Source: Desulfocurvus sp.
GTDB taxonomy: Bacteria > Desulfobacterota > Desulfovibrionia > Desulfovibrionales > Desulfovibrionaceae
Assembly (NCBI RefSeq): GCF_023230885.1
Contig: NZ_JALNWM010000052.1
Location: 1-16,440 of the forward strand
Direction: 5' to 3'
DNA length: 16,440 bases
Shown here: positions 1 to 10,411 of the stretch, piece by piece
How positions within the stretch are numbered: position 1 is the first letter of the stretch
Layout: each line of letters opens with the position of its first letter
Notes under the pieces: model-generated
Databases searched by the model: none
Told to the model about the DNA's origin: nothing
The model's input: the letters and a program-made list of their open reading frames with translations, nothing else
Position numbers and translations under genes: made by a program

Positions 1-490
1 CCTCGCCCGGAGGGCCGGCCGGCCCGGCGCCGGGAAGCTCGGGAAGCGCCCCCGGCGGGCCGGGAACCAGGGCCGCGCGGTCCGCCGCCTCGCTCCGGGC
101 CAGGGTCAGCAGGCGTTCCAGCTCCCGTGTACGGCTGGATGTCAGGAGCCGCAGGTCGCGCACGCGCTCGGCCAGCCCGGCCTGCCCCTGGGCCGGGCCA
201 GCGGCGGCGAAGGTTTCGAAATTGTGGTCGCGGTAGGCCAGCCAGGCGCGCTGGGCGGCGCGCAGCAGCTCGGCCCCGCGGGAATCCAGGGCACCCAGGG
301 CCTCGCGGTAGACGCGGTTCAGTTCCGCGTCGACGGCGTCCAGCAAAAGATTCTCGCAGTGAACCCTGTCCGCCGGGGACAGGTTTTCCCCGCACTCCAT
401 GTCCCCCGAAGCCGGGACAGGCGCCAGCAGCGCAAGGACGGCCAGCAGCCCGAGCAGGCCCCGGCGCAACGAGGAGGAACGCGACTTCAT
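1..490 (-). CDS. LprI/DUF1311-type secreted protein, C-terminus outside window
   Basis: The frame is open from the ATG at 490 to the left edge (163 codons, no stop seen), so the C-terminus is missing. It starts MKSRSSSLRRGLLGLLAVLA, a basic n-region followed by a hydrophobic stretch and a likely signal peptidase site near residue 28 (PASG). The mature part has the DUF1311/LprI pattern: Cys33 and Cys44, then LLLDAVDAELNRVYREAL, then AQRAWLAYRDHNF at about residues 78-90. In this family, small exported proteins have been linked to lysozyme inhibition or envelope stress, but most members have no proven role. The Cys usually found after the RD motif is Phe here. The tail after about residue 135 becomes rich in Pro, Gly and Ala. 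There is no strong Shine-Dalgarno sequence; an in-frame TTG lies two codons upstream. The family call is fairly sure, the function is not. Confidence 0.75.
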   Translation of the reverse strand, partial: MKSRSSSLRRGLLGLLAVLALLAPVPASGDMECGENLSPADRVHCENLLLDAVDAELNRVYREALGALDSRGAELLRAAQRAWLAYRDHNFETFAAAGPAQGQAGLAERVRDLRLLTSSRTRELERLLTLARSEAADRAALVPGPPGALPELPGAGPAGPPGE

Positions 491-941
491 CGTCAAGATG
501 TGCCACAGGGCGCACGCCCGCGCAAGGCCGTCGGAACGAATGCAGGGCAGCGCCGCCGGACGGGCGCGCCTGCGGGACGCGGCCGCGCAGGGCCGGGCGG
601 TCCGCCGGATCGGCCTGCCGGGCGTGCTGGAAAAATCCGGCCCCACGGGCCGGTCGGTCCCGCGGAGCCGAAGAGCAGACACCGAAGACATTGCCCATGC
701 TCCCGGACAGAAGGCTGCCCCTGTTTCCGGCTGTACACCCCTTGTTCCAACTCCGCTGGCGGCACTGCCCCCCGGCCAACGCCAGGGCGCCGCCGGGCGG
801 ATGCGGCGGCGCCGACAAACGAAGGTACGGGGAGCGAAACAGACCGGAGGGGAGCCTGCCGCCTGGCGGGGCTTCGAAGGGCAAGGCGGCGGGGAGTTCC
901 CCAGGCCTGCCCACCGGGAGGGCAACGGCCCTGACTCCCCC
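491..941. other. 450-base gap without a convincing gene; several hairpins
   Basis: No reading frame here has credible coding character on either strand; the open frames are by-products of high GC. The segment holds a perfect 10-bp inverted repeat (786-795 with 804-813), an 8-bp inverted repeat that includes the stop codon of the next gene (927-934 with 942-949), and a minus-strand terminator-like hairpin at 631-653 (listed separately). The stretch 654-941 could be a long 3' untranslated region of the lipoprotein gene or a small RNA; I recognise no known RNA family in it. Confidence 0.5.
631..653 (-). terminator. Rho-independent terminator-like hairpin inside the gap
   Basis: A perfect 7-bp stem (637-643 with 647-653) has a 3-base loop. 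On the minus strand it is followed by A and then five T (positions 636 to 631). It lies about 290 bases beyond the stop codon of the repeat lipoprotein and about 140 bases before the LprI-like gene, so the transcript it ends is unclear. Confidence 0.5.
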
Positions 942-1622
942 TCAGGGCCGGGGCGCCGCGGAAGCGGGGGCGTCCGCCCCGCCGCCGGACGGGGACGCCG
1001 CGCCAGGGGCGGGCGCGGAGGCGGAAGGAACCAGGGGCACCCAGGGCTTCTCCTGCCCTTCCGGTTCGCCCCCGGTGCAGCGCGCGGGCCGCTCCCCGCT
1101 CCCGGGGCGCGCGCCCTTGCGCGGGGGCCTTGGGCCGGGCGCGGGCGCGGCCTCGGGCACCAGGGGCACCCAGGGCCGTTCCTCCCCGGCCTGGGCTTCC
1201 GGCACCAGGGGCACCCAGGGATCGGGATCCGGGGCCAGCGTTTCCTGTTCCACGGGCGGGCGCGGGGACGGCGCGCCGGGGTCCGCGCCCGGCGGGCGCA
1301 GGCGGAAACGCCGACGCACGGGCGCAGCGGCGGGACGAGGGCCGGCCTCGCTGTCCGGAGGGGGGGAGCCGAAGCTCGGCAGGACCGTGCCCGAGCCCCC
1401 GGCGGCGGGCGGCGCCGCGTCCCGGGCGCGGGCCGGGGCCTGGGGGGCGGGTTGCGCGGCCGGGCCGCCCGGGGCCCGGGGCGGATGCTCCGGTGCGGCC
1501 TCGCCCTGGGCCGGGCGCCCGGGCAGGACCAGCGGCGTCCAGCCGTCGGGCACCTGGGCCCCGGCGGCACAGGCCGCCAGGGCCAGCGCACAGGCCGCAA
1601 CGCTCGCAATCAGGCCACGCAT
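942..1622 (-). CDS. Proline/alanine-rich lipoprotein with WVPLVP repeats
   Basis: This is a 226-aa protein of no family I recognise. The N-terminus MRGLIASVAACALALAAC has a lipobox (LAAC, Cys18), so it is probably a lipid-anchored envelope protein; Cys11 is an alternative. The rest is low-complexity Pro/Ala/Gly/Arg sequence and is probably disordered. It carries a recurring tryptophan motif: WTPLV at 28-32, WVPLVPEA at 136-143 and again at 151-158, and WVPLVPS at 194-200. Each is preceded by a short charged or Pro stretch. The three later copies are encoded by an identical 17-base DNA unit. The start has GGGGGAG about 5 bases upstream. It lies downstream of the fliM terminator, so it is probably its own unit. 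The signal sequence and repeat conservation argue for a real gene; the function is unknown. Confidence 0.6.
   Translation of the reverse strand: MRGLIASVAACALALAACAAGAQVPDGWTPLVLPGRPAQGEAAPEHPPRAPGGPAAQPAPQAPARARDAAPPAAGGSGTVLPSFGSPPPDSEAGPRPAAAPVRRRFRLRPPGADPGAPSPRPPVEQETLAPDPDPWVPLVPEAQAGEERPWVPLVPEAAPAPGPRPPRKGARPGSGERPARCTGGEPEGQEKPWVPLVPSASAPAPGAASPSGGGADAPASAAPRP
1030..1220 (-). repeat. Three identical 17-base repeats encoding the WVPLVP motif
   Basis: The plus-strand unit accaggggcacccaggg occurs at 1030-1046, 1159-1175 and 1204-1220, always in the same frame of the minus-strand lipoprotein gene. A diverged fourth copy lies near 1527-1542 and encodes WTPLVL. Spacing is irregular (129 and 45 bases start to start), so this is a coding motif repeat and not a simple tandem array. 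Confidence 0.8.
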
Positions 1623-1691
1623 CGTTCTCCCCCGTTCCGCGCGCCTGCGGGCGCACGGGACTGCTCCTATGCCAATCCGCCCCCGCCGCCA

Positions 1692-1733
1692 AGGGGCAAA
1701 AACAAGGCGGCCGCTGCGCGGGCAGCGGCCGCC
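1692..1733 (-). terminator. Intrinsic terminator of fliM
   Basis: A perfect 12-bp GC stem (1706-1717 with 1722-1733, loop 1718-1721) is followed on the minus strand by TTGTTTTTG. It starts 24 bases after the fliM stop codon. It separates fliM from the repeat-lipoprotein gene. Confidence 0.9.
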
Positions 1734-1757
1734 GGAAAACCGTGCGCCCCCCGCGCG

Positions 1758-2738
1758 CTACGCGTAGCGCGGCTCTTCCTCGCGCACCACCTGGAAAGCC
1801 TTGTTGCCCTTGACCACTCCGGGCAGGCCGTAGAACTTGCGCACGCCCTCCACCTCGGCCTCCAGCAGCTGCTCGGTGTCGGTATTCAGCAGCAGGATGT
1901 CGCCCACATCCAGGTTCAGCAGCTGGCGGCCGGTGATCTTGGTCTGGCCCAGCTCGATGATCATCTCCACCGGTGTTTCCATGAGCCGCTCCTTGAAGCG
2001 CGCGATCCAGGCATGGTCCACCTCCAGCCGCTCGGACTGGAAGGAGGCGTGCAGCTTGGAGCGGATGGGCTCCAGGGTGGCGTAGGGCAGGCAGGCGATG
2101 AGCGAGCCGATGGCGTTTTCCAGCTCCACCTCGAAGGTCACGACGATGACCACGTCCGAGGGCGGCACAATGGCCGCGAACTGCGGGTTGATCTCCGAGC
2201 GGGTCAGCTCGATGTGCACCTCGTGCACCGGGCGCCAGGCGTCCTCCATGTTGGACAGGGCGATCTTGACCACGCGGTCCACGATGGCCTGTTCGATGGG
2301 CGTGAAATCGCGGCCCTCGACCTTGGGCTGCGAGCCCGCGCCGCCGAAGAAATTCTCCACCAGCGCGAAGACCAGCCGCGAATCCACCACCAGCAGCGCG
2401 TTGCCGCGCAGGGGGTCCATCTTGAAGATGTTGATGGACGTGGGCACGGGCAGCGAGCGCATGAAGTCGCCGAACTTGGACATGTCGATGGAGATGGGGT
2501 TCAGGTCCACGCGCTTGCGCATGGCGTTGGCCAGGGCGTTGGTACACAGCCGGGCGAAACGGTCGTTGACGATCTCCAGTACCGGCATCCGGCCCCGGAT
2601 GATCCGGTCCTGGTTGGCGAGGTCGAAACTGACGACCCCGGAATCGTCCTCGGGTATGTCGGCCTCGGCCTCTATTTCGCCGCCGGACAGCCCGCGCAAC
2701 AACGCATCGACTTCGTCCTGGTCGAGAATCTTGCTCAT
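1758..2738 (-). CDS. fliM: Flagellar motor switch protein FliM
   Basis: FliM forms the C-ring of the flagellar motor with FliG and FliN and switches rotation when phospho-CheY binds. The 326-aa length is normal for the family. The N-terminal CheY-binding peptide is clear (LDQDEVDALL, residues 5-14). The middle CheC-like domain holds the FliG-contacting loop FFGGAGSQP (130-138). The C-terminal SpoA/FliN-like domain covers about 252-320 (for example GRQLLNLDVGDILLL). The ATG at 2738 gives the canonical MSKILDQ start, with GGGAAG a few bases upstream. No fliN or other flagellar gene lies beside it. It has a 208-base upstream gap and its own terminator, so it seems to be transcribed alone. The neighbouring HD-GYP gene suggests a motility/c-di-GMP setting, but that is inference. 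Confidence 0.97.
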   Translation of the reverse strand: MSKILDQDEVDALLRGLSGGEIEAEADIPEDDSGVVSFDLANQDRIIRGRMPVLEIVNDRFARLCTNALANAMRKRVDLNPISIDMSKFGDFMRSLPVPTSINIFKMDPLRGNALLVVDSRLVFALVENFFGGAGSQPKVEGRDFTPIEQAIVDRVVKIALSNMEDAWRPVHEVHIELTRSEINPQFAAIVPPSDVVIVVTFEVELENAIGSLIACLPYATLEPIRSKLHASFQSERLEVDHAWIARFKERLMETPVEMIIELGQTKITGRQLLNLDVGDILLLNTDTEQLLEAEVEGVRKFYGLPGVVKGNKAFQVVREEEPRYA

Positions 2739-2946
2739 GAACGCTTCCCGCGCTTGCCCCGGGCAGAATCTGCCGCCGGGGGAGGTTCAGTGCTGGGGGG
2801 CCGCCGCAGGGCGCCGCCCGGGGCTCCCCGTCCGGGACGGCCCGCGCCGAGGCGCCGCCCGCCGGAGTCCCTTCTACCGCCCGGCGGCCGCGTTGGCAAT
2901 CCGGCCCCGGGCAGGCAGGACATGCAAGATGCAAACCATTCCCGGC

Positions 2947-5454
<2,508 letters not shown>

Positions 5455-5504
5455 ATCCGCCCCCTCGACAGTCGTCCCCGTTCACGACACCCGCCAACAA
5501 GACA

Positions 5505-5532
5505 AGTATATCCCTATCCGGCGCAAGTGCAA
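5505..5532 (-). promoter_or_regulatory. Possible sigma-70-type promoter of the GAF/HD-GYP gene
   Basis: On the minus strand TTGCAC (5532-5527) and TATACT (5510-5505, five of six matches to the -10 consensus) are 16 bases apart. They lie just after the terminator of the pilus cluster and about 50 bases before the ATG at 5454. The -35 match is poor, so this is tentative. Confidence 0.4.
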
Positions 5533-5542
5533 AGAATCAACG

Positions 5543-5577
5543 AAAAAAGCGGGCCGGGAGTGCCCTCCCGGCCCGCT
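5543..5577 (-). terminator. Intrinsic terminator at the end of the pilus cluster
   Basis: A 12-bp GC stem (5549-5560 with 5565-5576, loop 5561-5564) is extended by an A-T pair. On the minus strand it is followed by six T (5548-5543). It starts about 20 bases after the stop of the TPR protein gene, marking the 3' end of the pilus operon. Confidence 0.93.
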
Positions 5578-5597
5578 GCGGCGACATATGCGACATG

Positions 5598-6401
5598 CTA
5601 GAGTTGACCCAGCGCCTTGCCGAGCTTCACCACGCGGTCGTTGGTGGGGTAGCGGTCGATGAGCTTGCGGTAGATGACCACGGCCTCATCGCGCTTGCCC
5701 TGGCCGAGCAAGGCGTACACGAGGTTGATGTTACTGACGTAGTCCGAGGCGCGGATGGCCACGGCACGGCGGAAGAAGCCCTCCGCCTCGGCGTAGCGTT
5801 TCTCGCGCAGGGCCAGGTAGCCCTCCCATTTGTAGGCCGTGGCGCTTTCCTGCTTGCCGATCTCGCGGGACATGGAGTCCAGGATCTCCCGCGACTGCCC
5901 GCCGTCGCCCCGGCGCGTGGCCTGGACCAGGGTCCGCTCCAGCGCCAGAACGCTTTCGTTCTGTTTGGCGCGCTGGGCGAAGTGCTGCTCCAGGGCCCGC
6001 GAGGGCTTGGAAAGGTCGATGGCCTTGGGCTTCTCCGGCTCGGGCTCACGATACAGCCGCTGCTGCACGATGGGCGCCTGGGTGACCGCCGGAGCGAGCT
6101 GGGCGACCTCCGTCGGCTTTTCCTCCGCCGGGGTCGCGGCCTCTTCCACGGTTTTTTCGACAACCGCCTGGCGCTCGCCGGCCGCGCTTTGCACCGGGTC
6201 CTCCGGCAAGGCCAGCTGCGTGACCTCGCGTTGGACGAAGTACAGCCCGGAACCGGCCAGTACGACGAACACCAGCAGGAACAGCAGGCCCCTGAGGAAG
6301 AGCTTGCTCATCCTCGGAGCAACCGCCTGAGGCGCCTGGCGGGAATTCCGCTCGGCCTCCTCCCGTTTCAGTTGCTGCAGGCTGCGGTAGATGACGCTCA
6401 T
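5598..6401 (-). CDS. MshN-like TPR protein, inner-membrane anchored
   Basis: This 267-aa protein begins MSVIYRSLQQLKREEAERN, which resembles the short cytoplasmic leader of MshN/GspB-type assembly proteins. One membrane span follows at about 34-55, then a Pro/Glu-rich linker (about 60-130). The C-terminal part is helical and TPR-like (about 188-255, for example YLALREKRYAEAEGFFRRAV). MshN-like proteins are thought to help pilus or secretin assembly in the periplasm. Its ATG overlaps the stop of the secretin gene (ATGA), and AAGGTGG lies just upstream inside the secretin gene, so the two are probably translationally coupled. It is the last gene before the operon terminator. The TPR fold and topology are clear; the MshN assignment rests on the leader and on position. 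Confidence 0.75.
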   Translation of the reverse strand: MSVIYRSLQQLKREEAERNSRQAPQAVAPRMSKLFLRGLLFLLVFVVLAGSGLYFVQREVTQLALPEDPVQSAAGERQAVVEKTVEEAATPAEEKPTEVAQLAPAVTQAPIVQQRLYREPEPEKPKAIDLSKPSRALEQHFAQRAKQNESVLALERTLVQATRRGDGGQSREILDSMSREIGKQESATAYKWEGYLALREKRYAEAEGFFRRAVAIRASDYVSNINLVYALLGQGKRDEAVVIYRKLIDRYPTNDRVVKLGKALGQL

Positions 6402-7999
6402 TGGACCACCTTGATATTCATGACCACGACCAGTTCGCGGACGGCATCAGTCTCGACGCGGGTCTTGAAGAGCCATCCGAGGATCGGGATGTCACCGGCA
6501 AGGGGAACGCCGGTGTCTTCCTTGTCCGTGTTCTTGTCGATGAGGCCACCCAGGATGATGGTGTCGCCGTCGTTCACGCGGGCCGTGGTCACGACGTTCT
6601 TCACGTCCACCCGGGGCAGGGTCAGCTTGTCGCCCGCGCTGGTGACTTCCACCAGGGCGAGGCTGGTTTCCTGGACCTCGCTCTTGATGGGGAAGATCTG
6701 CAGGTCGACCTTGTTGTCGTCGCTCACATAGGCCAGCACGCCGAGCATCACGCCGTCGAAGACCGAGGCGGTGTTCACCGTGAAGGTCACGTTGCCGGCG
6801 TCGTCCACGTCGCGCTCGATGCCCGAGACATACTGGCGGGAGCTGCCGGCGGTGAAGAGCGCGGGCTGGCCGTGCTTGGCGCGCACATGCGGGTTGGCCA
6901 CGACCTTCACGCCGCCGAAGGTCTGCATGGCCTCCAGGGCCGCGCTGAAGGCGTCGTCGCCCTTGCGGAAGCCGGTGATGGTGGCGGCGGTGTTGTTGTC
7001 GGCGAAGGTGCGGTTGCCGATGGCGGTGGAGCCGCGCTGCAGCCAGCTCATCGTCGTGGTGGCGTCACCCCAGGCCATGCGCTGGGCAACCCAGGAGAAG
7101 TCGATGCCGAAGCGGAATTCGTCGGAAAGACGCACTTCCATGATCCGCGCATCGATGACCACCTGGCGCGAGAGCTTGGTCTTCAGGTTGTTGAGCATCT
7201 GCGCGACGGCCCGCAGCTTGCCGGGGGTCGAGCGCACATACAGGGCGCCGGTGAGCGGATCCAGGGCGAAGTAGCCCGGGTTATCGGGCTCCTCGCCGGT
7301 GGTGGACTGCTCGCCGAAGGCGCTCTCCTCGGACAGGATGGAGTCAACGCTCTTGAGCACCTGCCCATAGATGGACTCGTCCCTGAAGGCACCGCTCAGG
7401 GTGTTGGCCACCGAGAAGGTGCCCGAAAGCTGGCCCTGGCCGGACAGCGCGCTGCCGAAGATGTCGCCGCCGCTGGCCGAGGCCACCTCGGCGTTGGTGT
7501 TCACGAAGTCGAGGTAGAAGACCTTTTCGGCGAAGCGCGACACCATCAGGATGTTGTCGTTGACTTCCCAGGCCAGGTCGTAGGCGGCCAGGAGCTTTTC
7601 CACCACCAGCGCGCTGGAGGCGTCCTCGAAGCTGATGGTCACCCGGTTGTCCAGGCTGATGCCCGGCTCGATGACCAGGTTCAGCCCCGCGTTGCGGGCG
7701 ACGATGTACAGGATGTTATGGAGGGTTTCCTCCTGGACGCTGATGGAGATGGTGGTCTCCTCCAGGGGGTTGAACTCGGGCAGCACCGGCTCGATGATGC
7801 CTTCGTCCACGGCGGCGGTCCGCTCAAGATGCTGCGCCTCCTGGGCGCGCAACTTGGTGAACTGCTCGTCCTCCTTCCTGAGCTGCTTGTAGAGCGCGTC
7901 GTAGTTCAGGCTGCTCTCAAGCTGTTTCGTCGCCTTCTGGCAGGCCGCCAGGGAAAGCGCCAGAACAATGAAACCGATGTAGACAAGACTCCTGCGCAT
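6398..7999 (-). CDS. mshL: MshL/PilQ-type outer-membrane secretin, lipoprotein
   Basis: Secretins form the ring-shaped outer-membrane channel through which type IV pili or type II secretion substrates leave. I chose the ATG at 7999 (533 aa) because it gives a lipoprotein signal, MRRSLVYIGFIVLALSLAAC, with lipobox Cys20, and has AAGGGG in front; an open frame runs 22 codons further upstream without such a signal. A short secretin/TonB N-domain follows (about 75-145), then an N-domain that includes DPLTGALYVRSTPGKLRAV. The C-terminal secretin domain (about 285-531) ends with the gate/lip signature PLAGDIPILGWLF. The YVSGIERDVDDAGN region and the neighbours fit the MshL branch better than PilQ or GspD. 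The gene overlaps the TPR gene by four bases. The family call is firm; the MshL branch is likely. Confidence 0.88.
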   Translation of the reverse strand: MRRSLVYIGFIVLALSLAACQKATKQLESSLNYDALYKQLRKEDEQFTKLRAQEAQHLERTAAVDEGIIEPVLPEFNPLEETTISISVQEETLHNILYIVARNAGLNLVIEPGISLDNRVTISFEDASSALVVEKLLAAYDLAWEVNDNILMVSRFAEKVFYLDFVNTNAEVASASGGDIFGSALSGQGQLSGTFSVANTLSGAFRDESIYGQVLKSVDSILSEESAFGEQSTTGEEPDNPGYFALDPLTGALYVRSTPGKLRAVAQMLNNLKTKLSRQVVIDARIMEVRLSDEFRFGIDFSWVAQRMAWGDATTTMSWLQRGSTAIGNRTFADNNTAATITGFRKGDDAFSAALEAMQTFGGVKVVANPHVRAKHGQPALFTAGSSRQYVSGIERDVDDAGNVTFTVNTASVFDGVMLGVLAYVSDDNKVDLQIFPIKSEVQETSLALVEVTSAGDKLTLPRVDVKNVVTTARVNDGDTIILGGLIDKNTDKEDTGVPLAGDIPILGWLFKTRVETDAVRELVVVMNIKVVQ

Positions 8000-8077
8000 A
8001 TGTCGCCCCTTTTCCTTCCAGTTCCCCCAAGGGGAGTGGCCCTGTTTGCTTGCGGATATGGCCATGTCGCCCTCTCG

Positions 8078-8740
8078 TTACTGCTGCTGCCCCATCTGCT
8101 GGAGAACCTGCAGCGCCTGGTCCGGGGTCAGGTCCGGAGGCAGGTTGTCCAGGTCGACAGCGGGGCCCTGCGCCGCGGGAGCGGCTTCACCCTCAGTTCC
8201 GGCCTCGGCCTCGGCCGAGCGGCGCACGCCGGGCTCGCCGGCGACCTTTTTCAGCTCCACGCGGTACGTCGGCATCCACTCGATGCGCTCCGTCTCGCCG
8301 CCCTTGCCCAGGGTCACGCCGTCGGCGTCGATCCCCTGGAGCACACGCCCGTCGGGCAGCTCCGCCCCCTCGCGATACACCACCCCGTTCAGGATGGCGT
8401 ATTTCGCGGGCGGCCCCAGGAACAGCGCGCTCAGGCTCAAGGCGGCGTAGCGTTCGGAATCGTCCAGAACCTCGGGGTCGAGGACCACCAGGGTGGGGTC
8501 GACCTTCTCCACGGCTCCGTAGTTGGGAATTTTCTTCGTCAGCGCGCCCACGGCCTCCCGGATGGTCTGCGCGACCTCGTCCGGGGGCAGGGCCACCTCT
8601 TTGGGCGCCAGCCGCTCGGCGATGCCGGACTGCTGGGGTACGTCGATCCGCTGGTTGGCATACAGCCAGGCGGCCGTGACCACGACGACCACCGCGTAGG
8701 CGATCCAGCGGACCAGAATGCTTCTCCTGCCCGGGTGCAT
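8078..8740 (-). CDS. GspB/MshK-like inner-membrane assembly protein
   Basis: This 220-aa protein has a short basic start, one membrane span (about 10-28) and a periplasmic part. Residues 103-150 (including YAILNGVVYREGAEL, then VLQGIDADGVTLGKGG) resemble the small beta domain of GspB, MshK and PilP-type proteins, which link the inner-membrane platform to the secretin. The tail is Ala/Glu-rich and ends LTPDQALQVLQQMGQQQ. The ATG directly follows the stop codon of the upstream gene with no spacer, and GGGGG lies a few bases before it. The stop is 78 bases before the secretin start, the expected place for such a linker. Family membership is inferred from a short motif and from position. Confidence 0.7.
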   Translation of the reverse strand: MHPGRRSILVRWIAYAVVVVVTAAWLYANQRIDVPQQSGIAERLAPKEVALPPDEVAQTIREAVGALTKKIPNYGAVEKVDPTLVVLDPEVLDDSERYAALSLSALFLGPPAKYAILNGVVYREGAELPDGRVLQGIDADGVTLGKGGETERIEWMPTYRVELKKVAGEPGVRRSAEAEAGTEGEAAPAAQGPAVDLDNLPPDLTPDQALQVLQQMGQQQ

Positions 8741-10378
8741 TTAGTCCCCCTTCTTCTTCAACGGCCACAGGGCGTTGAGCGAGTAGTAGTTGCCTTCCAG
8801 CCCAAGGTCGATCTGTTTGGATTGGATCGTGAATCCCTGGCGCTCCAGGCTGCTGACGAACTTCACGAACCCGTGCTGGGCCGTGGAGATATCCATTTCC
8901 ACCTGCCCCTCCAGGCGCACGGAGACCCCTTCGGGCGCGTAGGCGAACTCGAGTCCGTCCACACGCAGATAGTCCGGGCGCAGGGAGGACAGGTAGTTCC
9001 ACATCTCGCCCAGGGGCGGCGACAGGGCGGCGGTGCGCAGCTCCGAGGCCGTCTGCATGGCGCTGCCCACATCCTCGAAGGTCAGCTGCGCGGAACGGGC
9101 CTGCAACTGCGACTCCAGGGCGCCGTTGGAGGACTGCATCGCCGCCAGGCGCTGCATGACCTCGCCCTTGGCCGACGCGACGTAGCCATAGCCAACGAAG
9201 GCCACCAGGGCCGCAGCCAGCATGGCCGCCCAGACGTACTTCTCGGCCAGCTCCAGGGGCCGCAGCAGCCGCTCCTCGCGCGGGCCGAGGATGGCCGACA
9301 TGGGCGCATCCTGCACGGCCTCGGGCAACGCCGACCAGACCGTCTCGCCGCCGTGCTGCAGGCGGTGGACCGGATAGGGCACCAGGGGAATCTCCACGTC
9401 CGGGCGCGGCAGATTCAAGGTGTTGGTCAGGCCCTCGATCCAGTTGATGTGGCTGACGCGCTGGCCCAGGTTCTTTTCCAGGGCCGCCACGTCCTGCTCC
9501 AGGGCGAAGATGCCCTCGACCAGGGCATCGCCGTCATCGCCCACCAGGGTGTAGCGCCGCGAAAGGTAGACTTCGCCGTTCTTGCCCGCGACCATGACGA
9601 TGGCCCCGGGAATATGCAGGGCCAGGACATGGGCGCCCCGCCCGTGGCGCTTGAGCAGGCCGTAAAGCAGGGAGACGGTGTCCAGGATCACGAAGCCCTG
9701 GGGGTAGCCGGCGTAGGATTCGCTGACGCCCACGAAGCGGTCGCGCGGCAGGATCTCGTAGAACACGCTGATCTGGCCGCCTTCGAGCTTGCGCTTGGAG
9801 AAGACGTGCAGGATGCCCTCGGAAGACAGCTCACCCGCCTCTTCGAGCTGCTTGCGCGCCAGCACCTCGGCGTATTTGGCCTCGGTGTTGAGCGTCAGGA
9901 TGCCCATGCCCGGGGAATCGGCGTAATCGGTGAGATACTTGAAATAGCGGCCGATGCCGCCCACCTCGTCGATGGGCTCCACCCCGCGCGGCGAGACGAG
10001 CATCTTGCGGCCATGCAGGCTGAACACGAACGCCTGGAAGCCGGAGGTCTTCGTGCGCCAGCCCCAATCGGCGGCGTAGTCGGCCTCGGGGTCCACATAG
10101 CTCTCGCGCATCAGCCGGGACGCGGCCTGGGGCCTGGTCGGCTGCGGAGCGGGCGTCTCGTCCACCTCGGGCTCCCCGGCTTCGAGGGTCTCGGCCTCGA
10201 CCTCGGGGATGTCATACTCCCCGGCCTGGGCGGGCGCTTCGTCCGCCTGGGCCCCGGGCGCTCCCTGGCCTTCGATTTCCCAGGAAACGTCTTCGAGTTC
10301 CAGCTCGGGAACGTCCCTCCCCTGCGCGGCGGAACCGGGGGTGCCGGGCACAGTGGGTTTTTTCCGATCTTCGGTCAT
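8741..10378 (-). CDS. PilM/PilN- or MshI-like fused inner-membrane protein
   Basis: This 545-aa protein is probably the MshI/GspL-like component that links the cytoplasmic ATPase to the periplasmic alignment complex. About 85 N-terminal residues are acidic, Pro/Ala-rich and probably disordered. Residues 105-345 are a soluble domain which by position should be the PilM/GspL-like actin-fold part, but I see no clear nucleotide-binding signature. A single membrane span lies at about 381-400, followed by a short coiled coil (about 402-445). A small periplasmic domain (about 450-540, including YLRVDGLEFAY and VSVRLEGQVEMD) resembles the PilN/GspL ferredoxin-like fold. In many pili PilM and PilN are separate proteins. 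The gene abuts the next one (its stop touches the next ATG). The role comes from topology and operon position. Confidence 0.65.
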   Translation of the reverse strand: MTEDRKKPTVPGTPGSAAQGRDVPELELEDVSWEIEGQGAPGAQADEAPAQAGEYDIPEVEAETLEAGEPEVDETPAPQPTRPQAASRLMRESYVDPEADYAADWGWRTKTSGFQAFVFSLHGRKMLVSPRGVEPIDEVGGIGRYFKYLTDYADSPGMGILTLNTEAKYAEVLARKQLEEAGELSSEGILHVFSKRKLEGGQISVFYEILPRDRFVGVSESYAGYPQGFVILDTVSLLYGLLKRHGRGAHVLALHIPGAIVMVAGKNGEVYLSRRYTLVGDDGDALVEGIFALEQDVAALEKNLGQRVSHINWIEGLTNTLNLPRPDVEIPLVPYPVHRLQHGGETVWSALPEAVQDAPMSAILGPREERLLRPLELAEKYVWAAMLAAALVAFVGYGYVASAKGEVMQRLAAMQSSNGALESQLQARSAQLTFEDVGSAMQTASELRTAALSPPLGEMWNYLSSLRPDYLRVDGLEFAYAPEGVSVRLEGQVEMDISTAQHGFVKFVSSLERQGFTIQSKQIDLGLEGNYYSLNALWPLKKKGD

Positions 10379-10411
10379 GCTTTACCCCGCTTCATATTCG
10401 TGAAACGAAAC

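Noticed and set aside
786..813. Perfect 10-bp hairpin as a terminator
   Set aside because: No T-tract on either side; kept only as a structural oddity in the gap.
927..949. 8-bp inverted repeat spanning the stop codon of the repeat lipoprotein as a terminator
   Set aside because: The stem is perfect but no run of T follows on either strand.
2735..2923. 62-codon minus-strand frame just before fliM, overlapping its start by 4 bases
   Set aside because: The overlap looks operon-like, but the translation is only Gly/Arg/Pro-rich with no motif. I treat 2739-2946 as an untranslated gap; no U-tract hairpin was found there either.
493..2934. 813-codon open frame on the minus strand across fliM and the repeat lipoprotein
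   Set aside because: It is out of frame with clear FliM, is Arg/Pro/Gly/Ala-rich throughout and has no domain; it is a shadow caused by high GC.
8000..8065. N-terminal extension of the secretin to 8065
   Set aside because: The extra 22 residues would bury the lipoprotein signal peptide; the ATG at 7999 gives a proper lipobox and has a ribosome-binding site.
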